From Acetobacteraceae bacterium (GTDB taxonomy: Bacteria; Pseudomonadota; Alphaproteobacteria; Acetobacterales; Acetobacteraceae), in contig DAHWNE010000436.1 in NCBI GenBank assembly GCA_027340195.1, positions 1 through 7,033 on the forward strand: 7,033 nt of DNA, in the 5' to 3' direction. Position 1 is the first letter of the stretch, and every line of letters starts with the position of its first letter. Shown here one piece after another: positions 1 to 6,407 of this stretch. The notes under the pieces are model-generated. The model ran no database searches, was not told the DNA's origin, and saw only the letters and a program-made list of their open reading frames with translations. The translations under genes were made by a program, and so were the position numbers.

Positions 1-467
1 CCGTCGAAGGCGGTGCGGATGCGCCCCGGATCGGCCCGCAGCGCCGCCAGCAGCTGGTCCAGCCGGTGCCAGCGCGCGGCGGCGGCGACCACCAGCACCT
101 CCGGCGTGAAGCTGATCCGCCCGATCGGGGAGAAATCGGAGGGAACGCTGTCCATCCGCTCGGCGAGCCACGGTGCCGCCGCGATCACCGGGCTCAGCAT
201 GGTCAGCACCGAGCCGTCGCGCGGCGCGTGCGCCGCCTCCATCAGCCCGACGATGCCGCCGGCGACGGGGCGGAAATCCAGCAGCACCGGCACGCCGAGC
301 TCGGCCGCCAGCGCCGGTTGCAGCACCACCGCCGCCCGCCCCGCCGGCTCGGAGGGAAAGGCGGGCACGATCAGCCGCACCCGTTCGGCCGCCGAGGCGG
401 GGCGGGCGAGCAGCCCGGCGGCCAGGCCGCCGAGCAGCTGCCTTCGGCTGGGGAGGCGTTTTGCCAT
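1..467 (-). CDS. Bug/TctC-family tripartite tricarboxylate transporter substrate-binding protein (3' end beyond window)
   Basis: Reading the minus strand from the ATG at 467 gives 155 codons with no stop before the window edge; the family is usually about 320 residues, so roughly the N-terminal half is present. Residues 1-26 look like an export signal: SRRQLLG (7-13, twin-arginine-like), a hydrophobic stretch, and an Ala-X-Ala cleavage site in RPASA before AERV. The mature part follows the Bug plan: RLIVP (31-35), FRPVAGGIVG (65-74, matching the usual RPGAGGxxG), RDGSVL (83-88, matching PDGxxLL), and DFSPIGRIS (111-119). These proteins are periplasmic and bind carboxylates or other small ligands, often without an adjacent transporter. 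The usual PPGGxxD ligand loop is here FPSEPAGRAA, which is atypical. No clear ribosome binding site precedes the ATG; it was chosen because the signal peptide begins there. It is divergent from an amidase operon, a common pairing. Confidence 0.87.
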   Translation of the reverse strand, partial: MAKRLPSRRQLLGGLAAGLLARPASAAERVRLIVPAFPSEPAGRAAVVLQPALAAELGVPVLLDFRPVAGGIVGLMEAAHAPRDGSVLTMLSPVIAAAPWLAERMDSVPSDFSPIGRISFTPEVLVVAAAARWHRLDQLLAALRADPGRIRTAFD

Positions 468-489
468 GCCCGCAGGATCGCGCCAAAAT
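461..489 (+). promoter_or_regulatory. Possible sigma70-like promoter for the AtzG-like/amidase operon
   Basis: TTGCCA at 461-466 matches the -35 consensus in 5 of 6 positions. It is followed after 17 bp by CAAAAT at 484-489, which matches the -10 consensus in 4 of 6. Transcription would start near 496, about 32 bp before the preferred GTG start at 528. The -35 box covers the start codon of the divergent binding-protein gene. This is a motif match only, in a GC-rich genome where promoters are weakly conserved. Confidence 0.35.
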
Positions 490-494
490 CCTGC
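472..494. promoter_or_regulatory. Inverted repeat, possible operator in the divergent gap
   Basis: GCAGGAT (472-478) and its exact reverse complement ATCCTGC (488-494) are separated by 9 bp, a 16-bp centre-to-centre spacing that would place both half-sites on one face of the helix. The repeat lies in the short gap between two divergent genes and overlaps the spacer and -10 region of the proposed promoter. It could bind a dimeric regulator acting on both transcripts. No regulator gene is visible in the window, and a 7-bp palindrome may also arise by chance. Confidence 0.35.
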
Positions 495-517
495 CGAAAG
501 ATGAAACCGCCCGCGAC

Positions 518-522
518 GGAGG
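518..522 (+). promoter_or_regulatory. Ribosome binding site that selects the GTG start at 528
   Basis: GGAGG lies 5 bp before GTG 528. The upstream in-frame ATG at 501 has no comparable site and sits almost at the predicted transcription start, so the GTG is the better start for the AtzG-like gene. Confidence 0.55.
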
Positions 523-527
523 TGACC

Positions 528-707
528 GTGACGCCCGAATTGCTCGCCGCCCTGGCCCGCGCCGCCGGCCTCGACAAGGCGCTGGCGCGGTTCCCGGAGG
601 ATGTGGCGGCGGCGGCCGAACAGGCCCTGGCCACCGCCACCGCCTTCACCCACCCCACGGCGCCGGAGGCCGAACCCTGGCCGCCGATGCGGGTGCCCGC
701 GCCATGA
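528..707 (+). CDS. AtzG-like (DUF4089) small amidase-associated subunit
   Basis: This 59-residue protein begins MTPELLAALARAAG and ends with a proline-rich tail, EPWPPMRVPAP (49-59). The tail corresponds to the EPAPVFRP-like end of the AtzG/DUF4089 family. AtzG is a GatC-like partner that binds and stabilises the amidase AtzE (1-carboxybiuret hydrolase), as GatC supports GatA. The central segment RFPEDVAAAAEQALATATAF (21-40) fits the family's second helix. The GTG start at 528 is preferred because GGAGG precedes it by 5 bp; starting at ATG 501 would add nine residues. The stop overlaps the amidase start (ATGA, 704-707), so the two products are probably made in a coupled way, as expected for a stoichiometric complex. 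The family assignment comes from pattern recognition over a very short sequence. Confidence 0.72.
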   Translation: MTPELLAALARAAGLDKALARFPEDVAAAAEQALATATAFTHPTAPEAEPWPPMRVPAP

Positions 708-2095
708 CCGAACCGCACTGGCTCTCCGCCGCCGAGGCCGCGCGCGCGTTCGCCGCGCGCCAACTCTCCCCGGTGGAGCTGATCGACGCGCTGCTGGCGC
801 GCATCGACGCGCTGCAACCGAAGCTGCACGCCTTCATCCGCCTGGATGCCGAGGCCGCCCGCGCCGCCGCCGCCGAGGCCGCCGCCGAGATCGCCCGCGG
901 GCGCATCCGCGGCCCGCTGCACGGCGTGCCGGTGGGGGTGAAGGACATCATCGACGTCGCCGGCCTGCCCACCACCTGCCATTCCCGCCTGCGGCTGGAT
1001 CACGTCGCCGCCGCCGACGCGGCGGTGGTGGCGCGGCTGCGCCAGGCGGGCGCGATCGTGCTGGGCAAGCTCGCCACCCATGAGTTCGCCATCGGCGGGC
1101 CGAGCTTCGACCTGCCGTTCCCGCCGGCGCGCAACCCGTGGAACCCGGAGCATCACCCGGGCGGGTCCTCCTCCGGCTCCGGCGCCGGGGTGGCGGCGGG
1201 GCTGTTCCCGGTGGCCCTCGGCACCGATACCGGCGGGTCGGTGCGCAACCCGGCCAGCGCCTGCGGCATCGTCGGGCTGAAGCCGACCTACGGGCTGGTC
1301 TCGCGGCGCGGGGTGTTTCCGCTGTCCTTCACGCTGGACCATGTCGGCCCGCTGACGCGCACGGTGGCCGACGCGGCGCTGATGCTGGACGCGATGGCCG
1401 GGCACGATCCGGCCGATCCCGGCTCGGCGGCAAGCTCGGCGCGCTGGTTCGGCCGCGATCTCGAGCGCGGGGCGCGCGGGCTGCGGGTGGGGTTCGTGCG
1501 GCATTTCCACGAGGCCGACATGCCGGCCCCGGCCGAGACCAGGGCGGCGCTGGCGGAGGCGGCGCGGGTGCTGGCCGCCGAGGGGGCGGAGGTCCGGGAC
1601 GTGACCCTGCCCGGCCTCAACGAATTCGCGGGCGTCAACCGGGTGATCCTGACCTCGGAGGCGTTCGCCATTCACGCCCGCTGGCTGCGCGAGCGGCCCG
1701 AGGAGTACGGCGCCCTGTCGCGCCGGCGGCTGCTGCCGGGGGCCTTCATCGCCGCGCCGGATTACGTCGCCGCGCAGCGCCGGCGGGCGGAAATGATCGC
1801 CGCGGTCGCCGAGGTGTTCCGCGATGTCGATGTGCTGCTCTGCGCCAGCGCGATGGAGCCGGCGTCGCGGCTGGATGATCCGGCGGAGACCGCGCGCACC
1901 TATCCGCGCCAGGCGCGCACGCCGTTCAACGTCACCGGCAATCCGGCGGTGGCGATGATGGCGGGCGTCGGGGCCTCCGGCCTGCCGCTGGCGGTGCAGT
2001 TCGTCGGACGCTGGTTCGAGGAGGCGACCCTGCTGCGGGCGGCGGCGGCGTTCGAGCGCGCCACCCCGTGGCACCGGATGCACCCGCAACCATGA
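704..2095 (+). CDS. Amidase-signature family hydrolase, AtzE-like
   Basis: The 463-residue product hydrolyses an amide or carbamoyl-type C-N bond in the cytoplasm; the substrate cannot be read from the sequence. The Ser-cisSer-Lys triad is complete: Lys80 in GVPVGVKDII, cis-Ser155 in GGSSSGSGAG (153-162), and nucleophile Ser179 in GTDTGGSVRNPAS (173-185). The 24-residue Ser-Ser spacing is the family norm. Further landmarks are GLKPTYG (191-197), LDHVGPLTRTVADAA (211-225), and FNVTGNPA (408-415) near the C-terminus. Length is normal for the family. The start is the ATG overlapping the upstream stop; there is no separate ribosome binding site, which implies translational coupling. The preceding AtzG-like subunit makes an AtzE-type two-subunit amidase more likely than GatA (no gatB here). 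General amidase is certain; the AtzE subgroup is an inference from context. Confidence 0.92.
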   Translation: MTEPHWLSAAEAARAFAARQLSPVELIDALLARIDALQPKLHAFIRLDAEAARAAAAEAAAEIARGRIRGPLHGVPVGVKDIIDVAGLPTTCHSRLRLDHVAAADAAVVARLRQAGAIVLGKLATHEFAIGGPSFDLPFPPARNPWNPEHHPGGSSSGSGAGVAAGLFPVALGTDTGGSVRNPASACGIVGLKPTYGLVSRRGVFPLSFTLDHVGPLTRTVADAALMLDAMAGHDPADPGSAASSARWFGRDLERGARGLRVGFVRHFHEADMPAPAETRAALAEAARVLAAEGAEVRDVTLPGLNEFAGVNRVILTSEAFAIHARWLRERPEEYGALSRRRLLPGAFIAAPDYVAAQRRRAEMIAAVAEVFRDVDVLLCASAMEPASRLDDPAETARTYPRQARTPFNVTGNPAVAMMAGVGASGLPLAVQFVGRWFEEATLLRAAAAFERATPWHRMHPQP

Positions 2096-2976
2096 GCGCG
2101 GCGGAGGAGGCGGGGCCGGTCTCGCGCTGGTTCTTCTCGCAGCGGCTGCGGCTGCACTACCTCGACTGGGGCAATGCCGGCGCGCCGCCGCTGATCCTGC
2201 TGCATGGCGGGCGCGATCACGCGCATAGCTGGGACGACATCGCCCGGGCGTTCCGGGCCCGTTATCACGTGATCGCGCCGGATCTGCGCGGGCATGGGGA
2301 TTCGGCGTGGTCGGCCTCCGGCCACTACCCGATGGCGAGCTATGTCTATGACCTGGCGCAGCTGATCCATTCGCAGGCGCTGGCGCCGGTTTCGGTGGTG
2401 GCGCATTCGCTGGGCGGGAATATCGCGCTGCGCTTCGCCGGCGTGTTCCCCGAGCAGGTCGGCCGGCTGGTGGCGATCGAGGGGATGGGGCCGGGGCCGC
2501 GATCGGCCGCCGAGCGGGCGGCCAAGCCGGCGCATGAGCGGCTGGCGGAATGGATCGCGCAGAGCCGCGCGCAATCCTCGGAAGTGCCGTGGCGCTACCC
2601 GTCGGTGGAGGCGGCGCTGAAGCGGATGCAGGAGGCGAACAAACATCTGTCCGAGGCGATGGCGCGGCACCTGACCGAACACGCGGTCAATCAGAACGAG
2701 GACGGCACGTTCTGCTGGAAGTTCGACCCCTATGTGCGGGTCTGGCCGCCGGTCGATCTGACGCGCGAGGAGATCGCCGGGCTATGGGGCCGGATCGCCT
2801 GCCCCACCCTGCTGGTCTATGGCCGGGAGAGCTGGGCCACCAGCCCGGCGAAGGACGGGCGGTTGGCGTATTTCCGCGATGCGCGGGTGCTGGAGGTGGA
2901 GGGGGCCGGGCACTGGGTGCATCACGACCGCCAGGCGCTGTTCATCGACGCGGTGCGGGAGTTCCTGGCGGGGTGA
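2092..2976 (+). CDS. Alpha/beta-fold hydrolase
   Basis: This 294-residue enzyme has a typical single-domain alpha/beta-hydrolase layout. The oxyanion-hole motif LLHGG is at 36-40, DLRGHGDS at 64-71, the nucleophile elbow VAHSLGGN at 103-110 with Ser106, a helical cap at roughly 135-225, and the catalytic histidine His274 in VEGAGHWVHH (269-278). The acid is less obvious. The usual Asp after the penultimate strand is replaced in VYGRESWATS (242-251) by Glu246/Ser247, while Glu130 in VAIEG sits where haloalkane-dehalogenase-like members keep their acid. Substrate is unknown; esterases, C-C hydrolases and lactonases share this fold. The ATG at 2092 overlaps the amidase stop (ATGA). An in-frame GTG at 2068 would add eight residues but lies deeper in the amidase gene. 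Its product may act on the acid or ester released by the amidase. It ends 2 bp from the convergent flavoprotein gene. Confidence 0.88.
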   Translation: MSAAEEAGPVSRWFFSQRLRLHYLDWGNAGAPPLILLHGGRDHAHSWDDIARAFRARYHVIAPDLRGHGDSAWSASGHYPMASYVYDLAQLIHSQALAPVSVVAHSLGGNIALRFAGVFPEQVGRLVAIEGMGPGPRSAAERAAKPAHERLAEWIAQSRAQSSEVPWRYPSVEAALKRMQEANKHLSEAMARHLTEHAVNQNEDGTFCWKFDPYVRVWPPVDLTREEIAGLWGRIACPTLLVYGRESWATSPAKDGRLAYFRDARVLEVEGAGHWVHHDRQALFIDAVREFLAG

Positions 2977-2978
2977 GG

Positions 2979-4277
2979 CTACGCCGCGACCCCCGGCATC
3001 CCCAGCCGCCAGGCCCAGCTCATCAGGTAGTAGGTCGCCTTGAACAGCGTCAGCGGCACCCCGAAGCCCGGCCGCTCGTAAAGGAAATGCCCGGCCAGCA
3101 CCGAGATCAGCCCGTCGCGCATCCGCAACGGATTGCGCGGGCGCAGGAACATCGCCCGCATCACCGGGTGGTTGATGCGCCGGATCAGCCAGGAGAGTTC
3201 GTTCATGCTGCGCCGCAGCCGCCGCTCGGTGGCGCGGGCCAGCGCCCGCCCGGCTTCGGGGTCGCGCAGCCAGGCATCGGCCACCGCCGCCCCCATCTCC
3301 GCCGAGGCCATCGCCAGCAGCACGCCCGAGGAGAACACCGGGTCGAGAAAGCCGAACGCATCGCCGATCAGCATCCAGCCCTCGCCCCATTGGGCGGCGG
3401 CGCGGTAGGCGTAGTTGCCGGTGGCGGTCACTTCCGAGATCAGCTGCGCGTCGCGCATCCGCGCCGAGACCGAGGGGCTGGCGGCGATGCGCGCGAACAG
3501 CAGGTCCGCGATCGAGCCGGCGCGATCGCGGAAGGCCGCGGGACCGGAGACGAAGCCCACGCTCATCACGCCCCCCGGCAGCGGGATCATCCAGAACCAG
3601 CCGTCCTCGACCAGATGGACGGTGATGCAGCCCTCGTGCTCGCCGGTGCGGGCCACGACGCCGCGGAAATGCGCATAGACGGCAGCGGTGTTCAGCCGCT
3701 TGTCCGGCGCCTTGAGGCCGAGGCGGGAGGCGAGGAACGTGTCCCGCCCGGAGGCATCCAGCACGAAGCGGGCGGCGATGTGGCGCGGCCCGTCCGGCCC
3801 GACGGCGGTGGCAACGGCGCCCCCGGTGGGGGTGAAGTCGAGCGCGCGCACCCGGGTTGCCTCGGCCACCCGCGCGCCGCGTTCGCGGGCATTGTCGAGC
3901 AGGGCGGCGTCGAACGCCGCGCGCGGGACCTGGTAGCAATGGGTGAAGCGGCGGTCGAGGCCCTCGGCGAAGGAGAACACCGTCTGCTCGCCGGTGGAAT
4001 CGGCGACGAACTCGGCGCCGGGCTTGAACACCCCGAGGGCGTGGATGCGCTCGCGCACGCCCAGCCGGTCGAAGATGGCGAGGTTGCGCGGCAGCAGGGA
4101 TTCGCCGATGTGGAAGCGCGGATGGCGGTCTTTGTCCAGCAGCACGACATCGCGCCCGGCCTCGGCCAGGATCGCCGCGGCGGTGGCGCCGGCCGGGCCG
4201 CCGCCGATCACCAGAACGTCACAGGATTCCGCCGCTTCGCGCGGTTCCGGCGGAGTTTGCTCTGGCGCTTCGTGCAT
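2979..4277 (-). CDS. FAD-dependent oxidoreductase with flavin-dependent halogenase signatures
   Basis: The 432-residue flavoprotein has the N-terminal Rossmann motif VLVIGGGPAGATAA (21-34), the ribose-binding acid Asp48 in VVLLDKD, IGESLLP (57-63), DASGRDT (174-180) and the second FAD motif GDAFGFLDP (305-313). Two signatures of flavin-dependent halogenases are present: WFWMIP at 227-232 (WxWxIP, which hinders monooxygenase chemistry) and FLDPVFSSG at 310-318 (the FxxPxxSxG type). Lys85 in GVFKPG is a candidate for the catalytic lysine. The C-terminal region (350-432) is Arg-rich and helical. The best match is the phenolic/carrier-bound halogenase branch, but related geranylgeranyl-reductase-like or polyene-pathway oxidoreductases share much of this. 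The start at 4277 lacks a clear ribosome binding site; an in-frame ATG at 4313 would overlap the divergent glycosyltransferase start. Long open frame upstream of it is antisense to that gene and is a GC artefact. Confidence 0.85.
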   Translation of the reverse strand: MHEAPEQTPPEPREAAESCDVLVIGGGPAGATAAAILAEAGRDVVLLDKDRHPRFHIGESLLPRNLAIFDRLGVRERIHALGVFKPGAEFVADSTGEQTVFSFAEGLDRRFTHCYQVPRAAFDAALLDNARERGARVAEATRVRALDFTPTGGAVATAVGPDGPRHIAARFVLDASGRDTFLASRLGLKAPDKRLNTAAVYAHFRGVVARTGEHEGCITVHLVEDGWFWMIPLPGGVMSVGFVSGPAAFRDRAGSIADLLFARIAASPSVSARMRDAQLISEVTATGNYAYRAAAQWGEGWMLIGDAFGFLDPVFSSGVLLAMASAEMGAAVADAWLRDPEAGRALARATERRLRRSMNELSWLIRRINHPVMRAMFLRPRNPLRMRDGLISVLAGHFLYERPGFGVPLTLFKATYYLMSWAWRLGMPGVAA

Positions 4278-4298
4278 GGCTGCGCTTTGATGGAGGTT

Positions 4299-5081
4299 AT
4301 GAGAGCCCAGCATAGCGATGCGCCGGAGCGGACGGAAGCGGGCGATCTCACCGGCGTTGCGATCGTCATTCCCGCCTACAACGAGGCCGCGACCATCGGG
4401 CCGCTGGTGCGGGCCTGCCGCGCGCTGCCGGGCCGGCCGCTGGTGGTCGTGGTCGATGACGGCTCGGCCGATGCCACCGCTGTCGAGGCCGCCGCCGCCG
4501 GGGCGCGGGTGTTGCCGCGCCGGCCCAATGCCGGCAAGGGGGCGGCGCTGCGCCATGGGTTTCGCGCCGCCCTGGCCGTGGGGGTGGGCTTCATCGTCAC
4601 GCTGGACTCCGACGGGCAGCACGATCCGGCGGATATTCCCCGCCTGATGGAGGCGGCGGCGCCGGGGCGGGTGGTGATCGGCGCGCGCACCCCCTGCCCC
4701 GAGACCCCGCCGGCGCGGCTGATCGCCAACCATGTCGCGGATTTCTGGGTCTCCTGGGCGGCCCGCCAGCGCGTCGCCGATAGCCAGAGCGGATTCCGCG
4801 TCTATCCCGCCGCCCTCGCCCGCCGTCTGGCCGCCGGCGGAGCGGGATCGGAGCGCTTCGCCTTCGAGAGCGAGGCGCTGATCGAGGCCGGGCGCGCCGG
4901 CTTCGTCGCGGTCGCGGTGCCGATCGCCAGCCGCTACCCGGCCGGCGCCCGGGCCAGCCATTTCCGCCCGGTGGCCGATATCGCGCGCATCGTGCGCATG
5001 GTGGCGGGCAGGCTGCTGACGCGCGGGATGGACCCGGTCGGCCTCTGGCGGGCGCTGCGGCGCGGCCCGCCGGCGCCGTAG
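4299..5081 (+). CDS. Family 2 glycosyltransferase (DPM1/DPG-synthase-like)
   Basis: The 260-residue product carries the GT-A fold motifs of family 2. [11 protein letters not shown] is at 20-30, [11 protein letters not shown] at 50-60 binds the nucleotide, [12 protein letters not shown] at 77-88 is typical of dolichyl-phosphate-mannose-synthase-like members, LDSDGQHDP at 102-110 is the metal-binding DXD region, and [10 protein letters not shown] at 161-170 is the acceptor loop. No C-terminal membrane helices are seen, so it is probably cytoplasmic or peripheral and transfers a sugar from a nucleotide donor to a lipid or small-molecule acceptor. GGAGG lies only 2 bp before ATG 4299; an in-frame ATG at 4290 has no site, so the exact start is uncertain by three codons. 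It diverges from the halogenase-like gene, which suggests joint modification of one product, and is followed by paaA after 23 bp. Confidence 0.87.
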   Translation: MRAQHSDAPERTEAGDLTGVAIVIPAYNEAATIGPLVRACRALPGRPLVVVVDDGSADATAVEAAAAGARVLPRRPNAGKGAALRHGFRAALAVGVGFIVTLDSDGQHDPADIPRLMEAAAPGRVVIGARTPCPETPPARLIANHVADFWVSWAARQRVADSQSGFRVYPAALARRLAAGGAGSERFAFESEALIEAGRAGFVAVAVPIASRYPAGARASHFRPVADIARIVRMVAGRLLTRGMDPVGLWRALRRGPPAP

Positions 5082-5092
5082 CCCCAAGCGAC

Positions 5093-5097
5093 GGAGG
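5093..5097 (+). promoter_or_regulatory. Ribosome binding site of paaA
   Basis: GGAGG lies 7 bp before GTG 5105, the ideal distance. It fixes the non-ATG start, which also matches the conserved PaaA N-terminus (MYxQAL). Confidence 0.75.
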
Positions 5098-5104
5098 TTC
5101 CCCC

Positions 5105-6085
5105 GTGTATTCCCAGGCCCTGGATCAGCCCGATCGCGCCGCCCCCGAGGCCGAGCCGGACGCGGCGCTGGCGCGCTTCCAGGCGCGCATCGATGCCGAG
5201 GAAAAGATCGAGGCCAACGACTGGATGCCGGCCGCCTATCGCCGCACCCTGATCCGCCAGATCAGCCAGCACGCCCATTCGGAGATCGTCGGCATGGGGC
5301 CGGAGGGCAACTGGATCACCCGCGCCCCCAGCCTGCGCCGCAAGGTGGCCCTGCTGGCCAAGGTGCAGGACGAGTGCGGGCACGGGCTCTACCTGTATGC
5401 GGCGGCCGAGACGCTGGACGTGAGCCGCGAGGCGCTGGTGGACCAGCTGCTCGAGGGACGCGCGAAATACAGTTCGATCTTCAACTACCCGACCCTGACC
5501 TGGGCCGATATCGGCGTCATCGGCTGGCTGGTCGATGGCGCGGCGATCATGAACCAGATCCCGCTCTGCCGGTGCTCCTATGGTCCCTACGCGCGGGCGA
5601 TGATCCGCATCTGCAAGGAGGAGAGCTTCCATCAGCGCCAGGGCTTCGAGATCGTGCTGACACTCGCGCGCGGCACGCCGGCGCAGCGGGCGATGGCGCA
5701 GGACGCGCTGGACCGCTGGTGGTGGCCGGTGCTGATGATGTTCGGCCCGCCGGACAGCGAGAGCCAGCATTCGGACCAGTCGATGGCCTGGAAGATCAAG
5801 CGCTTCAGCAACGACGCGCTGCGCGGCAAGTTCCTGGACGCGACGGTGCCGCAGGCGCAGTACCTGGGACTTTCCATCCCCGACCCGGAGCTGCGCTTCG
5901 TCGATGGGCACTGGCGGCACGGACCGATCGACTGGGAGGAGTTCCGCCGCGTGCTGGCCGGCGGCGGCCCCTGCAACGCCGAGCGGCTGGAGGCGCGCCG
6001 ACGGGCCCATGCGGAGGGCGCCTGGGTGCGCGAGGCGGCGCGGGCCCACGCCGCGAAATCGGCCGCTCGCGCCCGGGCGGCCTGA
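5105..6085 (+). CDS. paaA: 1,2-phenylacetyl-CoA epoxidase, catalytic subunit PaaA
   Basis: This is the oxygenase subunit of the diiron-type PaaABCE complex, which epoxidises the ring of phenylacetyl-CoA in the cytoplasm (aerobic phenylacetate pathway). The 326 residues align by eye with PaaA throughout: MYSQAL start, [10 protein letters not shown] (55-64), [12 protein letters not shown] (66-77), [13 protein letters not shown] (86-98), and [14 protein letters not shown] (169-182). The metal-ligand pattern is intact: Glu60, Glu90-x-x-His93, Asp144, Glu173-x-x-His176. From about residue 295 the protein ends in an Ala/Arg-rich tail somewhat longer than in typical members (about 310-330). The GTG start has GGAGG 7 bp upstream. 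Only 23 bp separate it from the glycosyltransferase, with no promoter evident, so it may be read from upstream. paaB follows after 3 bp. Activity needs PaaC as structural partner and PaaE as reductase, neither of which is in the window. Confidence 0.97.
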   Translation: MYSQALDQPDRAAPEAEPDAALARFQARIDAEEKIEANDWMPAAYRRTLIRQISQHAHSEIVGMGPEGNWITRAPSLRRKVALLAKVQDECGHGLYLYAAAETLDVSREALVDQLLEGRAKYSSIFNYPTLTWADIGVIGWLVDGAAIMNQIPLCRCSYGPYARAMIRICKEESFHQRQGFEIVLTLARGTPAQRAMAQDALDRWWWPVLMMFGPPDSESQHSDQSMAWKIKRFSNDALRGKFLDATVPQAQYLGLSIPDPELRFVDGHWRHGPIDWEEFRRVLAGGGPCNAERLEARRRAHAEGAWVREAARAHAAKSAARARAA

Positions 6086-6088
6086 GCC

Positions 6089-6379
6089 ATGGCGGGCGAA
6101 CCGGACAGCATGTTGTGGGAGGTGTTTATCCGCTCGCGCAACGGGCTGGCGCATCAGCACGCCGGCTCGGTCCATGCCGCCGATGCGGAACTGGCCCTGC
6201 AGGCGGCGCGGGATACCTACACGCGGCGCGGCGAGGGGGTTTCGCTGTGGGTGGTGCCGTCGGCTGCGATCACTGCCTCCGACCCCGCCGAGGCGGGGGC
6301 GCTGTTCGAGCCGGGGACCACCAAGCCGTATCGGCACCCGACGTTCTATGCGGTGCCGGACGAGGTGGGGCACATGTAG
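6089..6379 (+). CDS. paaB: 1,2-phenylacetyl-CoA epoxidase subunit PaaB
   Basis: This 96-residue protein is a near-textbook PaaB: LWEVFIRSRNGLAHQHAGS (9-27), HAADAELALQAARDTYTRRG (29-48), EGVSLWVVPSAAITASDP (49-66), then a short acidic C-terminal tail. PaaB is the small structural subunit that bridges PaaAC dimers in the epoxidase complex. It begins 3 bp after the paaA stop without its own clear ribosome binding site, so translation is probably coupled to paaA. A second in-frame ATG (6110) lies just before LWEVF and is a possible alternative start. In most genomes paaC follows directly; here the next genes are unrelated and less GC-rich. Confidence 0.96.
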   Translation: MAGEPDSMLWEVFIRSRNGLAHQHAGSVHAADAELALQAARDTYTRRGEGVSLWVVPSAAITASDPAEAGALFEPGTTKPYRHPTFYAVPDEVGHM

Positions 6380-6394
6380 CGCTGGAGCCACAGC

Positions 6395-6399
6395 AGGAG
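6395..6399 (+). promoter_or_regulatory. Ribosome binding site of the 111-residue unknown gene
   Basis: AGGAG ends 8 bp before ATG 6408. It supports that start over the out-of-frame ATG at 6401, whose frame soon stops. It also means the cassette brings its own translation signal, unlike paaB. Confidence 0.6.
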
Positions 6400-6407
6400 A
6401 ATGAACG

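Noticed and set aside
173..703. N-terminal extension of the amidase frame upstream of ATG 704
   Set aside because: The extension is Arg/Pro/Ala-rich, antisense to the binding protein and overlaps the AtzG-like gene; the amidase fold starts normally at MTEPHWLSAAEAA.
371..2089. 572-codon minus-strand open frame opposite the amidase
   Set aside because: His/Arg/Gly-rich with no motif; the plus strand encodes a complete amidase with an intact triad.
2970..2985. Search for a bidirectional terminator at the convergent hydrolase/flavoprotein ends
   Set aside because: The stops are 2 bp apart and no stem-loop with T-run is visible on either strand.
2550..5081. Very long plus-strand open frame (843 codons) spanning the hydrolase, flavoprotein and glycosyltransferase regions
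   Set aside because: Only its last 260 codons, the glycosyltransferase, look like a real protein; the rest is low-complexity Arg/Ala/Gly/Pro antisense to the flavoprotein, as expected from high third-position GC.
2979..5081. Aryl-polyene or flexirubin-type pigment cluster
   Set aside because: A halogenase-like flavoprotein next to a family 2 glycosyltransferase recalls such clusters, but no ketosynthase, acyl carrier, dehydratase or ammonia-lyase gene is present in the window.
6283..6298. Perfect hairpin CCCCGCC-GA-GGCGGGG resembling a terminator
   Set aside because: It lies inside the paaB coding region, has a 2-nt loop and no following T-run; it is explained by GC-rich codons.
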